From the NCBI GenBank assembly GCA_900763245.1, contig CAAFJQ010000045.1:1-15439 (forward strand): a DNA stretch of 15,439 bases, written 5' to 3'. The position numbers and the translations under genes are program-made. Shown in pieces: positions 1-7,781 of this stretch. The first letter of the stretch is position 1. Every line of letters starts with the position of its first letter. The notes under the pieces were generated by a model. The model did not search any database. It saw only the letters and a list, made by a program, of their open reading frames with translations, and was not told the DNA's origin. Source of the DNA: Bacilli bacterium. Lineage in GTDB: Bacteria > Bacillota_I > Bacilli_A > RFN20 > CAG-288.

Positions 1-48
1 AATATATATGTTTCATAAAAATACAATATGTTATAAGGGGGATATGTT

Positions 49-279
49 ATGACAAAGAATGACACAACAATTTTCATCAAAGGTGACTATGTCACTCTTG
101 GTCAGATTCTGAAGTTCTTGGACCTTGTCCAAACAGGCGGAGAAGAAAAGATTTTCTTGGCCGAAAACAACGTCACCTTCAACGGAGAAAAAGAAGAAAG
201 ACGCGGAAAGAAAATCAGAGTTGGTGATGTCATCACCATCAATGAAAAGAAATATCAGATATGTATGTCAAAAGACTAG
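49..279 (+). CDS. yaaA: S4-domain RNA-binding protein YaaA
   Basis: This is a 76-residue protein made almost entirely of one S4 RNA-binding fold. The core runs from about residue 14 (VTLGQILKFLDL) through the loop ending in GKKIRVGDVI, with many Lys and Arg in the second half (EERRGKK) that would contact RNA. In Bacillota the small YaaA-type S4 protein is encoded between dnaN and recF, and it is thought to act in ribosome or RNA metabolism; its exact role here is inferred from family and position. The ATG at 49 is preceded by a purine-rich ribosome site (AAGGGGG, 35-41) at good spacing. The 3' end overlaps recF by 19 bases, so the two are likely translationally coupled. The upstream gene (expected dnaN) is outside the window. 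Confidence 0.9.
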   Translation: MTKNDTTIFIKGDYVTLGQILKFLDLVQTGGEEKIFLAENNVTFNGEKEERRGKKIRVGDVITINEKKYQICMSKD

Positions 280-1370
280 TTCTTCATAACTTCCGCTGTT
301 ATGAAGATCTGGATTGTTCCTTTCCGAAAGACAGAATCTATCTTACCGGTGATAACGGGACAGGTAAGACCAATGTCATCGAAGCCATCTATTATCTGAC
401 AATCGGAAGAAGCTTCAGAAAAGCAGATAGCAGTGAGCTGATCAGAAAAGGCGAACAATCCGCATCGATCTATCTGGAGTATCATTCCACTAAGGATGAT
501 CAGGATCACTCTCTGTCATGCCTTATCGGTACCAATTACAAGGTATTTGCCGTCGATGGTGAGAAGGTCAATTCCTTATCCAAGATTCTGAGAAAACTAT
601 TGGCAGTCTATTACGATCCTTCCCTTGTGTTCTTCTTCAAAGATGATCCAGAGGCAAGAAGAAGGTTCCTTGATGAGGCTCTCAGCCAATTGTCCCCGCA
701 GTATCTCTTCGCTATCGGAAGATACAAGAAGTTATTAAAAGAAAGAAACACTGCATTGCAGCAGAATTATGACAGCGATGTCATCGATGTATTGAAAAAC
801 GAACTGATCAATCTTTCCTACAGGATCGTCAAAGACAGAAGCGATCTGATTGCAAAGCTTTCAAAAGACGCAAACAGATACTATTCCTTACTTTTCCAAG
901 AAGGAGACAGAAACTTCTCCTTGTCCTACAAGACAAACTGTCCGCTGGAAGCCGATCAGAAGCGTTATCAGGAACTCTCCATGAAATACTTTGAATCGAC
1001 AAAGTCAAATGAGAGTCTGAAGAAGGCCACGATCATCGGGCCTCACAGAGATGATTTGTTAGGCGTATTGAACGGAAACAGCCTTTCGGGATATGGAAGC
1101 CAAGGCGAGAACAGACTCGCTTCCTTGAGCCTGAAATTAGCTGTTCTGGACGAATTTGCCAAAACGCTAGGCGATGTACCCATCCTACTATTAGATGATG
1201 TCACATCGGATTTAGATGACAGAAGATGCAGAAACCTATTGTCTCTCATCCACAGTGAAAACCAACAAGTGTTCGTCACAGGAACGACAATCCGTGGCGG
1301 ATTTGAAGACTATGCCTTGTTCAAGACGAACAAAAACCAACAGATTCAGGAGGTAAAAACAAATGAATGA
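261..1370 (+). CDS. recF: DNA replication and repair protein RecF
   Basis: RecF is an SMC-like ABC ATPase that binds gapped DNA and, with RecO and RecR, loads RecA at stalled forks. The 369-residue length is normal. Visible motifs are Walker A GDNGTGKT (about residues 30-37), the GPHRDD segment (260-265), the ABC signature region GSQGE (279-283), and Walker B with D-loop ILLLDDVTSDLD (308-319). The start at 261 gives the usual RecF opening (a short beta strand and then HNFR). No strong Shine-Dalgarno is seen, which fits coupling to yaaA, whose end overlaps it by 19 bases. It overlaps gyrB by 8 bases, the classical recF-gyrB arrangement. I see no disruption. Confidence 0.97.
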   Translation: MYVKRLVLHNFRCYEDLDCSFPKDRIYLTGDNGTGKTNVIEAIYYLTIGRSFRKADSSELIRKGEQSASIYLEYHSTKDDQDHSLSCLIGTNYKVFAVDGEKVNSLSKILRKLLAVYYDPSLVFFFKDDPEARRRFLDEALSQLSPQYLFAIGRYKKLLKERNTALQQNYDSDVIDVLKNELINLSYRIVKDRSDLIAKLSKDANRYYSLLFQEGDRNFSLSYKTNCPLEADQKRYQELSMKYFESTKSNESLKKATIIGPHRDDLLGVLNGNSLSGYGSQGENRLASLSLKLAVLDEFAKTLGDVPILLLDDVTSDLDDRRCRNLLSLIHSENQQVFVTGTTIRGGFEDYALFKTNKNQQIQEVKTNE

Positions 1371-3564
1371 AGAAAACAAAGAGCTGATTGACGAAAAAGC
1401 ATTGCAGCGTCAGAAAGAACTTGAAAAACAGCAAAAAAAAGTTGCTCAGGTCGCTAGCGATGAACAGCTCGGTGCTGATAAGAAGCCAATTGAGAAACCA
1501 GCAGAAGAAAAGCCGAAGGAAGAAGACTTCGAAGAGCAGCATGTCGAACACGTCGACATGAACACTGCTCAGGAAGAAGCCAAGATGAAGGCAAAGGATG
1601 ACTATACCGGAGCCGACATCGAGATTCTTCAGGGACTTGAAGCCGTCCGTCAGCGTCCTGGTATGTACATCGGCACAACTTCCAGCCGTGGTCTTCATCA
1701 TCTTGTAAGAGAGGCCGTCGATAACGGTATCGATGAAGCGATGGCTGGATTCTGCAAACACATCAAGGTCACCATTCTCCCCGGCACAAAGGAAAATCCA
1801 ATCAACAGAGTCCGTGTCGAAGACGATGGCCGTGGTATTCCTTGCGATATCAACCCCACTTCCAAAATCTCCACTGTCGAAACTGTCTACACCATCCTTC
1901 ACGCAGGCGGAAAATTCAACGACAAGACTGGATATAAGATTTCAGGAGGTCTGCACGGCATCGGTGTCAAAGCCGTCAACGCTTTGTCCACCTATGTCGA
2001 GGTCACCGTCTATCGCGATGGCAAGATTCATAGAATCCGTTTTGAAAACGGCGGCCACACCATCGCTCCTGGACTTGAAGTCATCGGAGACTGTCCGGAA
2101 GATAAGACAGGAACGACTGTCGAGTTCACCCCGGATCCTTTGATCTTCAAAGAGACCACCACTTTCGATTTCCCGACAATCGCCACTTATTTAAGACAGA
2201 CCGCATATCTCACTCGCGGTGTCGATATCACAATCGATGATGTAAGAGATCCGGAAAACGTCCACTCCGCTCATTATTGCTTCAACGATGGTATCACCGA
2301 ATATGTCCGTTTCATCAACGAATCCAAAGACAGAGTCTTCGAAGATATCCCCTATTGCAACGGTGCTTCGACCGTTCAGACCGGCGGACTTGATGTCAAA
2401 CCGACAACTGTTATCGTCGAAGCTGCATTCCAGCCGACAAAATCCGGCATTCTCAATATGAACTCCTTCTGCAACAACATCCGCACCAACGGCGGCGGAA
2501 CCCACGAAGAAGGTTTCCGTCTTGCTATCGGAAGAGAGCTCAACAACTACTTCCGCACCAAAGGTTTCTTGAAAGACAGCGATGAGAACTTCAGAAGTGA
2601 TGACTGCTTGGAAGGTCTGACTGTCGTCTTAAGCGTCAAGCATACCAACCCACAGTACGAAGGTCAGGTCAAAGACAAACTCGGAAACGATGAAGTCAGA
2701 AAGATCACCTCCTCCATTGTCGGCGACTTCTTAAAAGAATATCTCATGGAACACCCTGCCGAAGGAAAGGCATGGTATAGCAGAGTCGAATCCGCATACA
2801 AAGGAAGAAAAGCAGCAGAAAGAGCAAGAGCAGCCGCCCAGGGAAAACTCGGTGTCGGCGGCGGCCTTCCCGACAAATTGGTCGACTGCATCTCAAAAGA
2901 TCCCAGCGAACGTGAACTCTTCATCGTCGAGGGTAACTCCGCAGGCGGCTCCGCTGTCCGTGGAAGAGACGCAAGAACACAGGCTATCCTTCCTTTAAGA
3001 GGTAAGATTCTCAATGTCGAAAAGGCTCAGGCCCAGAGAATCGAAAAGAACGCTGAAATCTATAATATGGTCACCGCTATCGGTGCCGGACAGGGCGAAC
3101 AGTTCGATGTCAGCAAAATCAAATATGACAAAGTCGTCATCATGACCGATGCTGATGTCGACGGAAGCCATATCAGAATTCTGTTGATGACCTTCTTCTA
3201 TCGCTTTATGAGACCGCTTGTCGAAACAGGCCATCTCTATATCGCACAGCCTCCTCTCTACCGTCTCACCTACCAGGGACATCATTATTACGCCTTCAAT
3301 GATGACGAGCTTGAAGGAATCAAGTCTCATCTTCCCAGCAATGCAAGATATGCCTTGCAGCGTTATAAAGGTTTAGGTGAAATGGATCCTAGCCAGCTCA
3401 ACGAGACGACTATGGATAAGAATCATAGACGTATGCTTCAGGTTACAATCGAAGATATGCAGGAAGCCAATGATGCATTGATCGACCTGATGGGCGAAAA
3501 TGTCGAACCTCGTAAGGAATATATTTCCGCCAATGCGAAGTTCGTCAAGAATCTTGATATCTAA
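1363..3564 (+). CDS. gyrB: DNA gyrase subunit B
   Basis: This is the ATPase and TOPRIM subunit of DNA gyrase, which with GyrA introduces negative supercoils. The order is: a charged N-terminal tail (1-80); the GHKL ATPase starting at YTGADIEIL, with catalytic Glu117 and Asn121 in REAVDNGIDEA, DDGRGIP, and the ATP lid SGGLHGIGVKAV; a QVK lysine loop where QTK is usual; and the TOPRIM domain with Glu523 (EGNSAGGSA), Asp598 and Asp600 (MTDADVDGSH). The end is the standard RYKGLGEMDP region. At 733 residues it is about 75 longer than a typical short Gram-positive GyrB; the excess is the tail. The start at 1363 is supported by AGGAGG (1349-1354) eight bases upstream. A shorter protein from Met75 is possible but has only a weak ribosome site. 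EGNSAGGSA has Asn where most GyrB have Asp (see findings). Confidence 0.98.
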   Translation: MNEENKELIDEKALQRQKELEKQQKKVAQVASDEQLGADKKPIEKPAEEKPKEEDFEEQHVEHVDMNTAQEEAKMKAKDDYTGADIEILQGLEAVRQRPGMYIGTTSSRGLHHLVREAVDNGIDEAMAGFCKHIKVTILPGTKENPINRVRVEDDGRGIPCDINPTSKISTVETVYTILHAGGKFNDKTGYKISGGLHGIGVKAVNALSTYVEVTVYRDGKIHRIRFENGGHTIAPGLEVIGDCPEDKTGTTVEFTPDPLIFKETTTFDFPTIATYLRQTAYLTRGVDITIDDVRDPENVHSAHYCFNDGITEYVRFINESKDRVFEDIPYCNGASTVQTGGLDVKPTTVIVEAAFQPTKSGILNMNSFCNNIRTNGGGTHEEGFRLAIGRELNNYFRTKGFLKDSDENFRSDDCLEGLTVVLSVKHTNPQYEGQVKDKLGNDEVRKITSSIVGDFLKEYLMEHPAEGKAWYSRVESAYKGRKAAERARAAAQGKLGVGGGLPDKLVDCISKDPSERELFIVEGNSAGGSAVRGRDARTQAILPLRGKILNVEKAQAQRIEKNAEIYNMVTAIGAGQGEQFDVSKIKYDKVVIMTDADVDGSHIRILLMTFFYRFMRPLVETGHLYIAQPPLYRLTYQGHHYYAFNDDELEGIKSHLPSNARYALQRYKGLGEMDPSQLNETTMDKNHRRMLQVTIEDMQEANDALIDLMGENVEPRKEYISANAKFVKNLDI

Positions 3565-3578
3565 AGGAGGTGAACAGA

Positions 3579-6275
3579 ATGTCAGAAAACGAAGAAAAGA
3601 AAATAAACGAAGAAGAAAGCACGGATGCCTCCGAAGAATCTTCTGTTGAAAACGTCGAAGAAAACGAAGAGATTTCCGATAAGGAAGCAGCTGAAAAGAA
3701 GGGGGCAGGTATTGTAGGTCTTCAGGAAGGCATCACTCCTGGTGTCACACCGGACGAATTCGGTCCTGAGATCAAGTCCTCCTTCCTCGACTATGCTGTC
3801 TCCACTTTGACAAGCCGTGCCATCCCTGACGCAAGAGACGGCATGAAGCCTGTTCAAAGAAGAATCATCTACGATATGTGGGAAATGGGCGTCACGCCGG
3901 ATAAGCCGTTTAAGAAATCCGCACGTGTCGTCGGTGACGTCATGGGTAAATATCACCCGCACGGCGACTCTTCCATCTACATGGCAATGTGCCGTCTTGC
4001 ACAGGATTTCGCCATGCGTTACACACTCGTTCAAGGCCATGGTAACTTCGGTTCACCAGATGGCGATGAACCAGCAGCAGCCCGTTACACCGAAGCCAGA
4101 TTATCCAAAATCGCATTGGAGATGACAAGAGATATCGATAAGGACACCGTTCCTTTCATCGATACCTATGACGCAGACGGAAAAGAACCTGTCGTTCTTC
4201 CTTCCCGTTTCCCGAACCTTCTTTGCAACGAGTCTTCCGGTATTGCTGTCGGTATGGCTACATCCATTCCGCCTCATAACCTCAATGAAACAATCAGTGC
4301 CGTCCAAGCCCTTATCAAGGCTCCTGAGATGGGTGTTGAAGATCTCATGCAGATCATCAAAGGACCTGACTTCCCTGGAGGCGGCATCATCTTAGGCAGA
4401 AAGGGAATCAAAGAATATTTCGAAACAGGAAGAGGATCCGTCAAAGTCCGCTCCAAATATTACACAGAAGAAAAAGCCGGCCATACAGAGATTGTCTTTA
4501 CTGAACTTCCTTATATGGTCAACAAGAGAGATCTTGCAAAAAAGATTTCTGATCTTGTCGACAACAAGACCATCGAAGGCATTTCCAATGTCGCTGACTA
4601 CACTTCCGATAAGATGGGTACTCACTTTGTCGTCATTCTGAAAAAAGGTGCCATTCCGGAATTGGTATTGAACCACCTCTTCCGTTACACCTCTTTGCAG
4701 TCTTCTTTCGCTGTCAACATGCTCGCTCTTGATAATGGAACTCCTCGCATTCTCAACATGAAACAGGCGATGAAAATCTATATCGATCATCAGGAAACCA
4801 TCATCACAAGAAGAACACAGTACGATCTTGCCAAGGCTTTGGCAAGAATTCATATCATCGATGCCATTCTGGCTGTTTGCGATGCTATCGATGAGACTGT
4901 TCACATCATCCGTTCTTCCAAGACTGGAGAAGAGGCGACAAGAAGACTTATCGAGCGCTTCAATTTCGATGAAATTCAGTGCAAAGCCATTCTCGATATG
5001 CCGTTAAGAAGACTTACCGGTCTTGAACAGCAGAAGTATCTCGATGAAAAGAATGCTCTTGTCAGCGATACCAATCATTACAACGACATCCTCTCCAACA
5101 AGGAGACGCTTGAAAATGTTCTCATCGAAGAACTTGAGGTCATCAAGAAGAAGTACGGCGATGAAAGAAGAACCGAGATTGCCGATTATGATTATGATGA
5201 GAGCGATGAAGATCTCATCCCGAACAAGGAAATCCTCATCTTCCTTACAAAAGGCGGCTATATCAAGAGAGTCGATCCGGATGAATTCCGCACCCAGAAC
5301 AGAGGTGGTGTCGGTGTTCAGGGCATGAAGACAAAAGCCGATGACGATATCAAGATCTTACGTCATTCCAGAACAAAGACCGACGTTCTCTTCTTTACGA
5401 ATTTCGGCCGTGTCTATCATTGCCGCGGTTATCAGATCCAGGAAGGCAACAGAACAAGCAAGGGTATCCCGATTGTCAACCTTCTCAGATTGCTCGATAA
5501 GGAAGAAGTCACTGCAATCATCTCTATGAACGATTACAGCGAGAATACCTACCTCTTCTTCGCAACAAAAGATGGCATTGTCAAACGCTCTGAAGCCAAA
5601 GAATTCGAGAACATCAATGTCAATGGTAAGATCGCTATCAGTCTGCGTGAAGACGATGAATTATTGGATGTCAGAGTCACAGACGGCAACGCTCTTGTCT
5701 CCTTAGGCTCCAGCGAAGGCAAAGTCTGCACCTTCAATGAAAACGATGTCCGTTGCATGGGAAGAACAGCAACCGGCGTCAAAGGCATCGACTTAAGCGA
5801 AGGATGCCATGTTGTCGGTCTTGTCACTTCCATCGATGGAAATAAGATCTTCTCCTTATCCAACAACGGTTACGGAAAGATCACTGCCGGCGAAGAATAC
5901 CGTATCACTTCCCGTGGCAGCAAGGGTGTCAGGACTATCCGTGAAACTGATAAGAACGGTGGTTTGTTCGTCATTAAGAATGTCCACGGCGATGAAGATA
6001 TCATCCTTATCACCGATCATGGTACAACCATCCGTACTTCCTTAAGCCAGGTCAGCGAAACCGGCCGTAATACAGTCGGTGTCAAGATCATCACTCTCAG
6101 AAACAATGAGAAACTCTCCTCTGTCTCTGTCCTTCCTGCCGATGAAGAATTTGATGCAAAAGACGAAGAAATCAAAGAAGAAGCAGTGAAAACAGATGAG
6201 GACAGCGCTTTGAAGGAACTTCTCAAGAGAGCCGAAAAAGAAGGCGATGGAGATTCCGGAGATGAGCAGGAATAA
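3579..6275 (+). CDS. gyrA: DNA gyrase subunit A
   Basis: This is the DNA breakage-reunion and wrapping subunit of gyrase. From the ATG at 3579 it has 898 residues: an acidic tail (1-60); the winged-helix/tower domain starting SSFLDYAV; the active-site region GKYHPHGDSSIYMA; and AAARYTEARLS with catalytic Tyr170. The C-terminal beta-pinwheel follows, and then an acidic tail (about 855-898). The start is fixed by AAAGGAGGTGA (3563-3573), which overlaps the gyrB stop; a GTG at 3570 lies inside this ribosome site and is not the start. Two features are unusual. Met135 sits at the E. coli Asp87 position of the quinolone-resistance region (Ser131, equal to Ser83, is kept). The GyrA box reads QNRGGVG (573-579) instead of QRRGG[K/R]G. 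It is co-transcribed with gyrB. Confidence 0.98.
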   Translation: MSENEEKKINEEESTDASEESSVENVEENEEISDKEAAEKKGAGIVGLQEGITPGVTPDEFGPEIKSSFLDYAVSTLTSRAIPDARDGMKPVQRRIIYDMWEMGVTPDKPFKKSARVVGDVMGKYHPHGDSSIYMAMCRLAQDFAMRYTLVQGHGNFGSPDGDEPAAARYTEARLSKIALEMTRDIDKDTVPFIDTYDADGKEPVVLPSRFPNLLCNESSGIAVGMATSIPPHNLNETISAVQALIKAPEMGVEDLMQIIKGPDFPGGGIILGRKGIKEYFETGRGSVKVRSKYYTEEKAGHTEIVFTELPYMVNKRDLAKKISDLVDNKTIEGISNVADYTSDKMGTHFVVILKKGAIPELVLNHLFRYTSLQSSFAVNMLALDNGTPRILNMKQAMKIYIDHQETIITRRTQYDLAKALARIHIIDAILAVCDAIDETVHIIRSSKTGEEATRRLIERFNFDEIQCKAILDMPLRRLTGLEQQKYLDEKNALVSDTNHYNDILSNKETLENVLIEELEVIKKKYGDERRTEIADYDYDESDEDLIPNKEILIFLTKGGYIKRVDPDEFRTQNRGGVGVQGMKTKADDDIKILRHSRTKTDVLFFTNFGRVYHCRGYQIQEGNRTSKGIPIVNLLRLLDKEEVTAIISMNDYSENTYLFFATKDGIVKRSEAKEFENINVNGKIAISLREDDELLDVRVTDGNALVSLGSSEGKVCTFNENDVRCMGRTATGVKGIDLSEGCHVVGLVTSIDGNKIFSLSNNGYGKITAGEEYRITSRGSKGVRTIRETDKNGGLFVIKNVHGDEDIILITDHGTTIRTSLSQVSETGRNTVGVKIITLRNNEKLSSVSVLPADEEFDAKDEEIKEEAVKTDEDSALKELLKRAEKEGDGDSGDEQE

Positions 6276-6282
6276 TTAGTCC

Positions 6283-6311
6283 TTGCAACCCCACTGTAAA
6301 AAGACTAAGAT
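6283..6311 (+). promoter_or_regulatory. Probable sigma-A promoter of serS
   Basis: TTGCAA (6283-6288) and TAAGAT (6306-6311) are separated by exactly 17 bases in the 62-base gyrA-serS gap. Each box matches consensus at four of six bases. It would start a short leader of about 20 bases carrying the serS ribosome site. A T-box leader is excluded by the lack of space. Read-through from gyrA is also possible, because no convincing terminator is present. Confidence 0.45.
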
Positions 6312-6337
6312 TTTAAATTATCAAGGAGATAACAAAT

Positions 6338-7660
6338 ATGCTTGATGTCAAATATGTAATTGATCATTTAGATGAAGTCATCGAAAGACTCAACACAAGA
6401 ACCGGTGACTATTCTTACTTAAGAGAACTTCCTTCTTTAGATCAGAAGAGAAGAGAAATCATCGTCAGATCCGAAGCTTTGAAGGCTGAAAGAAACGCTC
6501 AATCCAAGGAGATCGGAAAGCTTAAGGCTCAGCACAAAGACGAAGAAGCCAAAAAGGCTTTGGAGAAAGTCAGTTTCGACAAGGAAGAAATCGCAAGATT
6601 GGATGTCGAGCTTTCTGAAATCGACAACAAGATTCATGAAATCATGCTCAAGACACCTAACCTTCCTGATCACTCCCTTCCTATCGGAACCGATGACAGC
6701 TTCAACCGTCCTGAGAAATATTGGTCCGAACCGACAACCTTCAATTTCAAACCCTCTTCCCACTGGGAAATCGGCATGAAGTTAGGTCTCTTCGATTTCG
6801 ATAGAGCTGCCAAGGTCACAGGTTCCCGTTTCACCTTCTATCTCGGTGCCTTTGCAAGACTTGAAAGAGCTCTTGCTTCCTTCATGCTTGATACCCACAC
6901 CGCACACGGCTATACCGAAGTCCTTCCTCCGTTCTTGGTCAACACCGATTCTCTTACCGGTTCCGGTCAGCTTCCTAAATTCGCTGACCAGGCCTATATG
7001 ACCGAAAACACCGGTGAGCAGTTCTGGATGATCCCGACTGCTGAAGTCCCTGTCACCAACTACTACAGAAACGAAATCCTCTCCGCCAGCGACCTTCCTA
7101 AATGGTTCTGCGCTTATTCTTCCTGCTTCCGCGCCGAAGCAGGTGCCGCCGGAAGAGATACCAGAGGTATCATCCGTCAGCATCAGTTCCAGAAAGTCGA
7201 ACTTGTCAAATACTGCCTTCCTGAGAACTCCTTCGATGAACTTGAATCTTTGACAGAAGAAGCCGAAAGAATCCTTGAGCTTCTCAAGCTTCCTTACAGA
7301 AGAGTCTGCCTCTCCACAGGAGATGTCGGATTCTCCTCTGCAAAGACTTTCGACCTTGAAGTCTGGATGCCTTCCTATAACGACTATGTCGAAAAGGATG
7401 GCAAGTGGGTTCCTACGACAAAGAACTACAAAGAGATTTCTTCTTGTTCCAACGATACCGATTATCAGGCAAGAAGAATGAACATCCGTTTCAAGAGAGA
7501 CAAGGATAGCAAAACTGAATTTGTCCATATGCTCAATGGTTCCGGTCTCGCTGTCGGAAGAACTACAGCTGCCGTCATCGAAAACTATCAGAACGAAGAT
7601 GGTACCATCACCGTTCCTGAAGTCTTACGTCCGTACATGGGCTCAGACATCATCAAGTAA
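6338..7660 (+). CDS. serS: Seryl-tRNA synthetase
   Basis: This class II aminoacyl-tRNA synthetase charges tRNA-Ser (and tRNA-Sec where present) with serine in the cytoplasm. The N-terminal helical arm (about residues 28-105, rich in Lys and Glu heptads) is the coiled coil that grips the long variable arm of tRNA-Ser. The catalytic core shows the serine-binding TAEVPVTNYY (234-243), motif 2 CFRAEAGAAGRDTRG (263-277) with QHQFQKVEL, and motif 3 GSGLAVGRT (401-409) followed by PEVLRPYMG. At 440 residues it is slightly long. The excess is about 14 residues (349-362) inserted between the MPSYN strand and YKEISSCSN, where B. subtilis and E. coli have none. The start has AAGGAG (6323-6328). A strong terminator follows. 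Confidence 0.97.
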   Translation: MLDVKYVIDHLDEVIERLNTRTGDYSYLRELPSLDQKRREIIVRSEALKAERNAQSKEIGKLKAQHKDEEAKKALEKVSFDKEEIARLDVELSEIDNKIHEIMLKTPNLPDHSLPIGTDDSFNRPEKYWSEPTTFNFKPSSHWEIGMKLGLFDFDRAAKVTGSRFTFYLGAFARLERALASFMLDTHTAHGYTEVLPPFLVNTDSLTGSGQLPKFADQAYMTENTGEQFWMIPTAEVPVTNYYRNEILSASDLPKWFCAYSSCFRAEAGAAGRDTRGIIRQHQFQKVELVKYCLPENSFDELESLTEEAERILELLKLPYRRVCLSTGDVGFSSAKTFDLEVWMPSYNDYVEKDGKWVPTTKNYKEISSCSNDTDYQARRMNIRFKRDKDSKTEFVHMLNGSGLAVGRTTAAVIENYQNEDGTITVPEVLRPYMGSDIIK

Positions 7661-7679
7661 ACAGTCTGAAACCATTTCA

Positions 7680-7713
7680 CTGCACTGACTTCCTGTCGGT
7701 GCAGTTTTTATTT
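7680..7713 (+). terminator. Rho-independent terminator after serS
   Basis: A ten-base-pair stem (CTGCACTGAC at 7680-7689 with GTCGGTGCAG at 7695-7704, one G-U pair) closes a five-base TTCCT loop and is followed at once by TTTTTATTT. It lies 19 bases after the serS stop and insulates the MATE gene. Confidence 0.93.
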
Positions 7714-7733
7714 ACTATGTAGCCGCTTTACAA

Positions 7734-7762
7734 TTGTCTTTTCCATATAGTATCCGTATAAT
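7734..7762 (+). promoter_or_regulatory. Sigma-A promoter of the MATE transporter gene
   Basis: TTGTCT (7734-7739) and a perfect TATAAT (7757-7762) are spaced by 17 bases, just past the serS terminator. The expected start of transcription is near 7769, only about 13 bases before the ATG at 7782, so the leader is very short. This also rules out the in-frame TTG at 7734 as a translation start, because it would lie upstream of the transcript. Confidence 0.75.
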
Positions 7763-7781
7763 ACCAAGGTTATTTATTATC

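Noticed and set aside
1..48. DnaA boxes or origin sequence before yaaA
   Set aside because: I looked for TTATCCACA-like sites and saw none; the origin is probably left of the window.
1321..1902. 193-codon open frame antisense to recF and gyrB
   Set aside because: It is a shadow of the repetitive Lys/Glu codons of the GyrB tail, and its Phe/Leu-rich product is an artefact of that.
3570..3578. GyrA start at GTG 3570
   Set aside because: The GTG lies inside the AAAGGAGGTGA ribosome site that serves the ATG at 3579.
6276..6308. Inverted repeat TTAGTC/GACTAA in the gyrA-serS gap, as a terminator or attenuator
   Set aside because: The arms have six bases, the loop is 21 bases and only TTTT follows; the same bases fit a serS promoter better.
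6782..7528. 248-codon open frame antisense to serS
   Set aside because: It is a shadow of the serS frame with no recognisable domain and no ribosome site of note.
7734..7781. Longer MATE protein starting at an in-frame TTG at 7734
   Set aside because: This TTG is the first part of the -35 box and lies upstream of the predicted transcription start; the ATG at 7782 fits the family N terminus.
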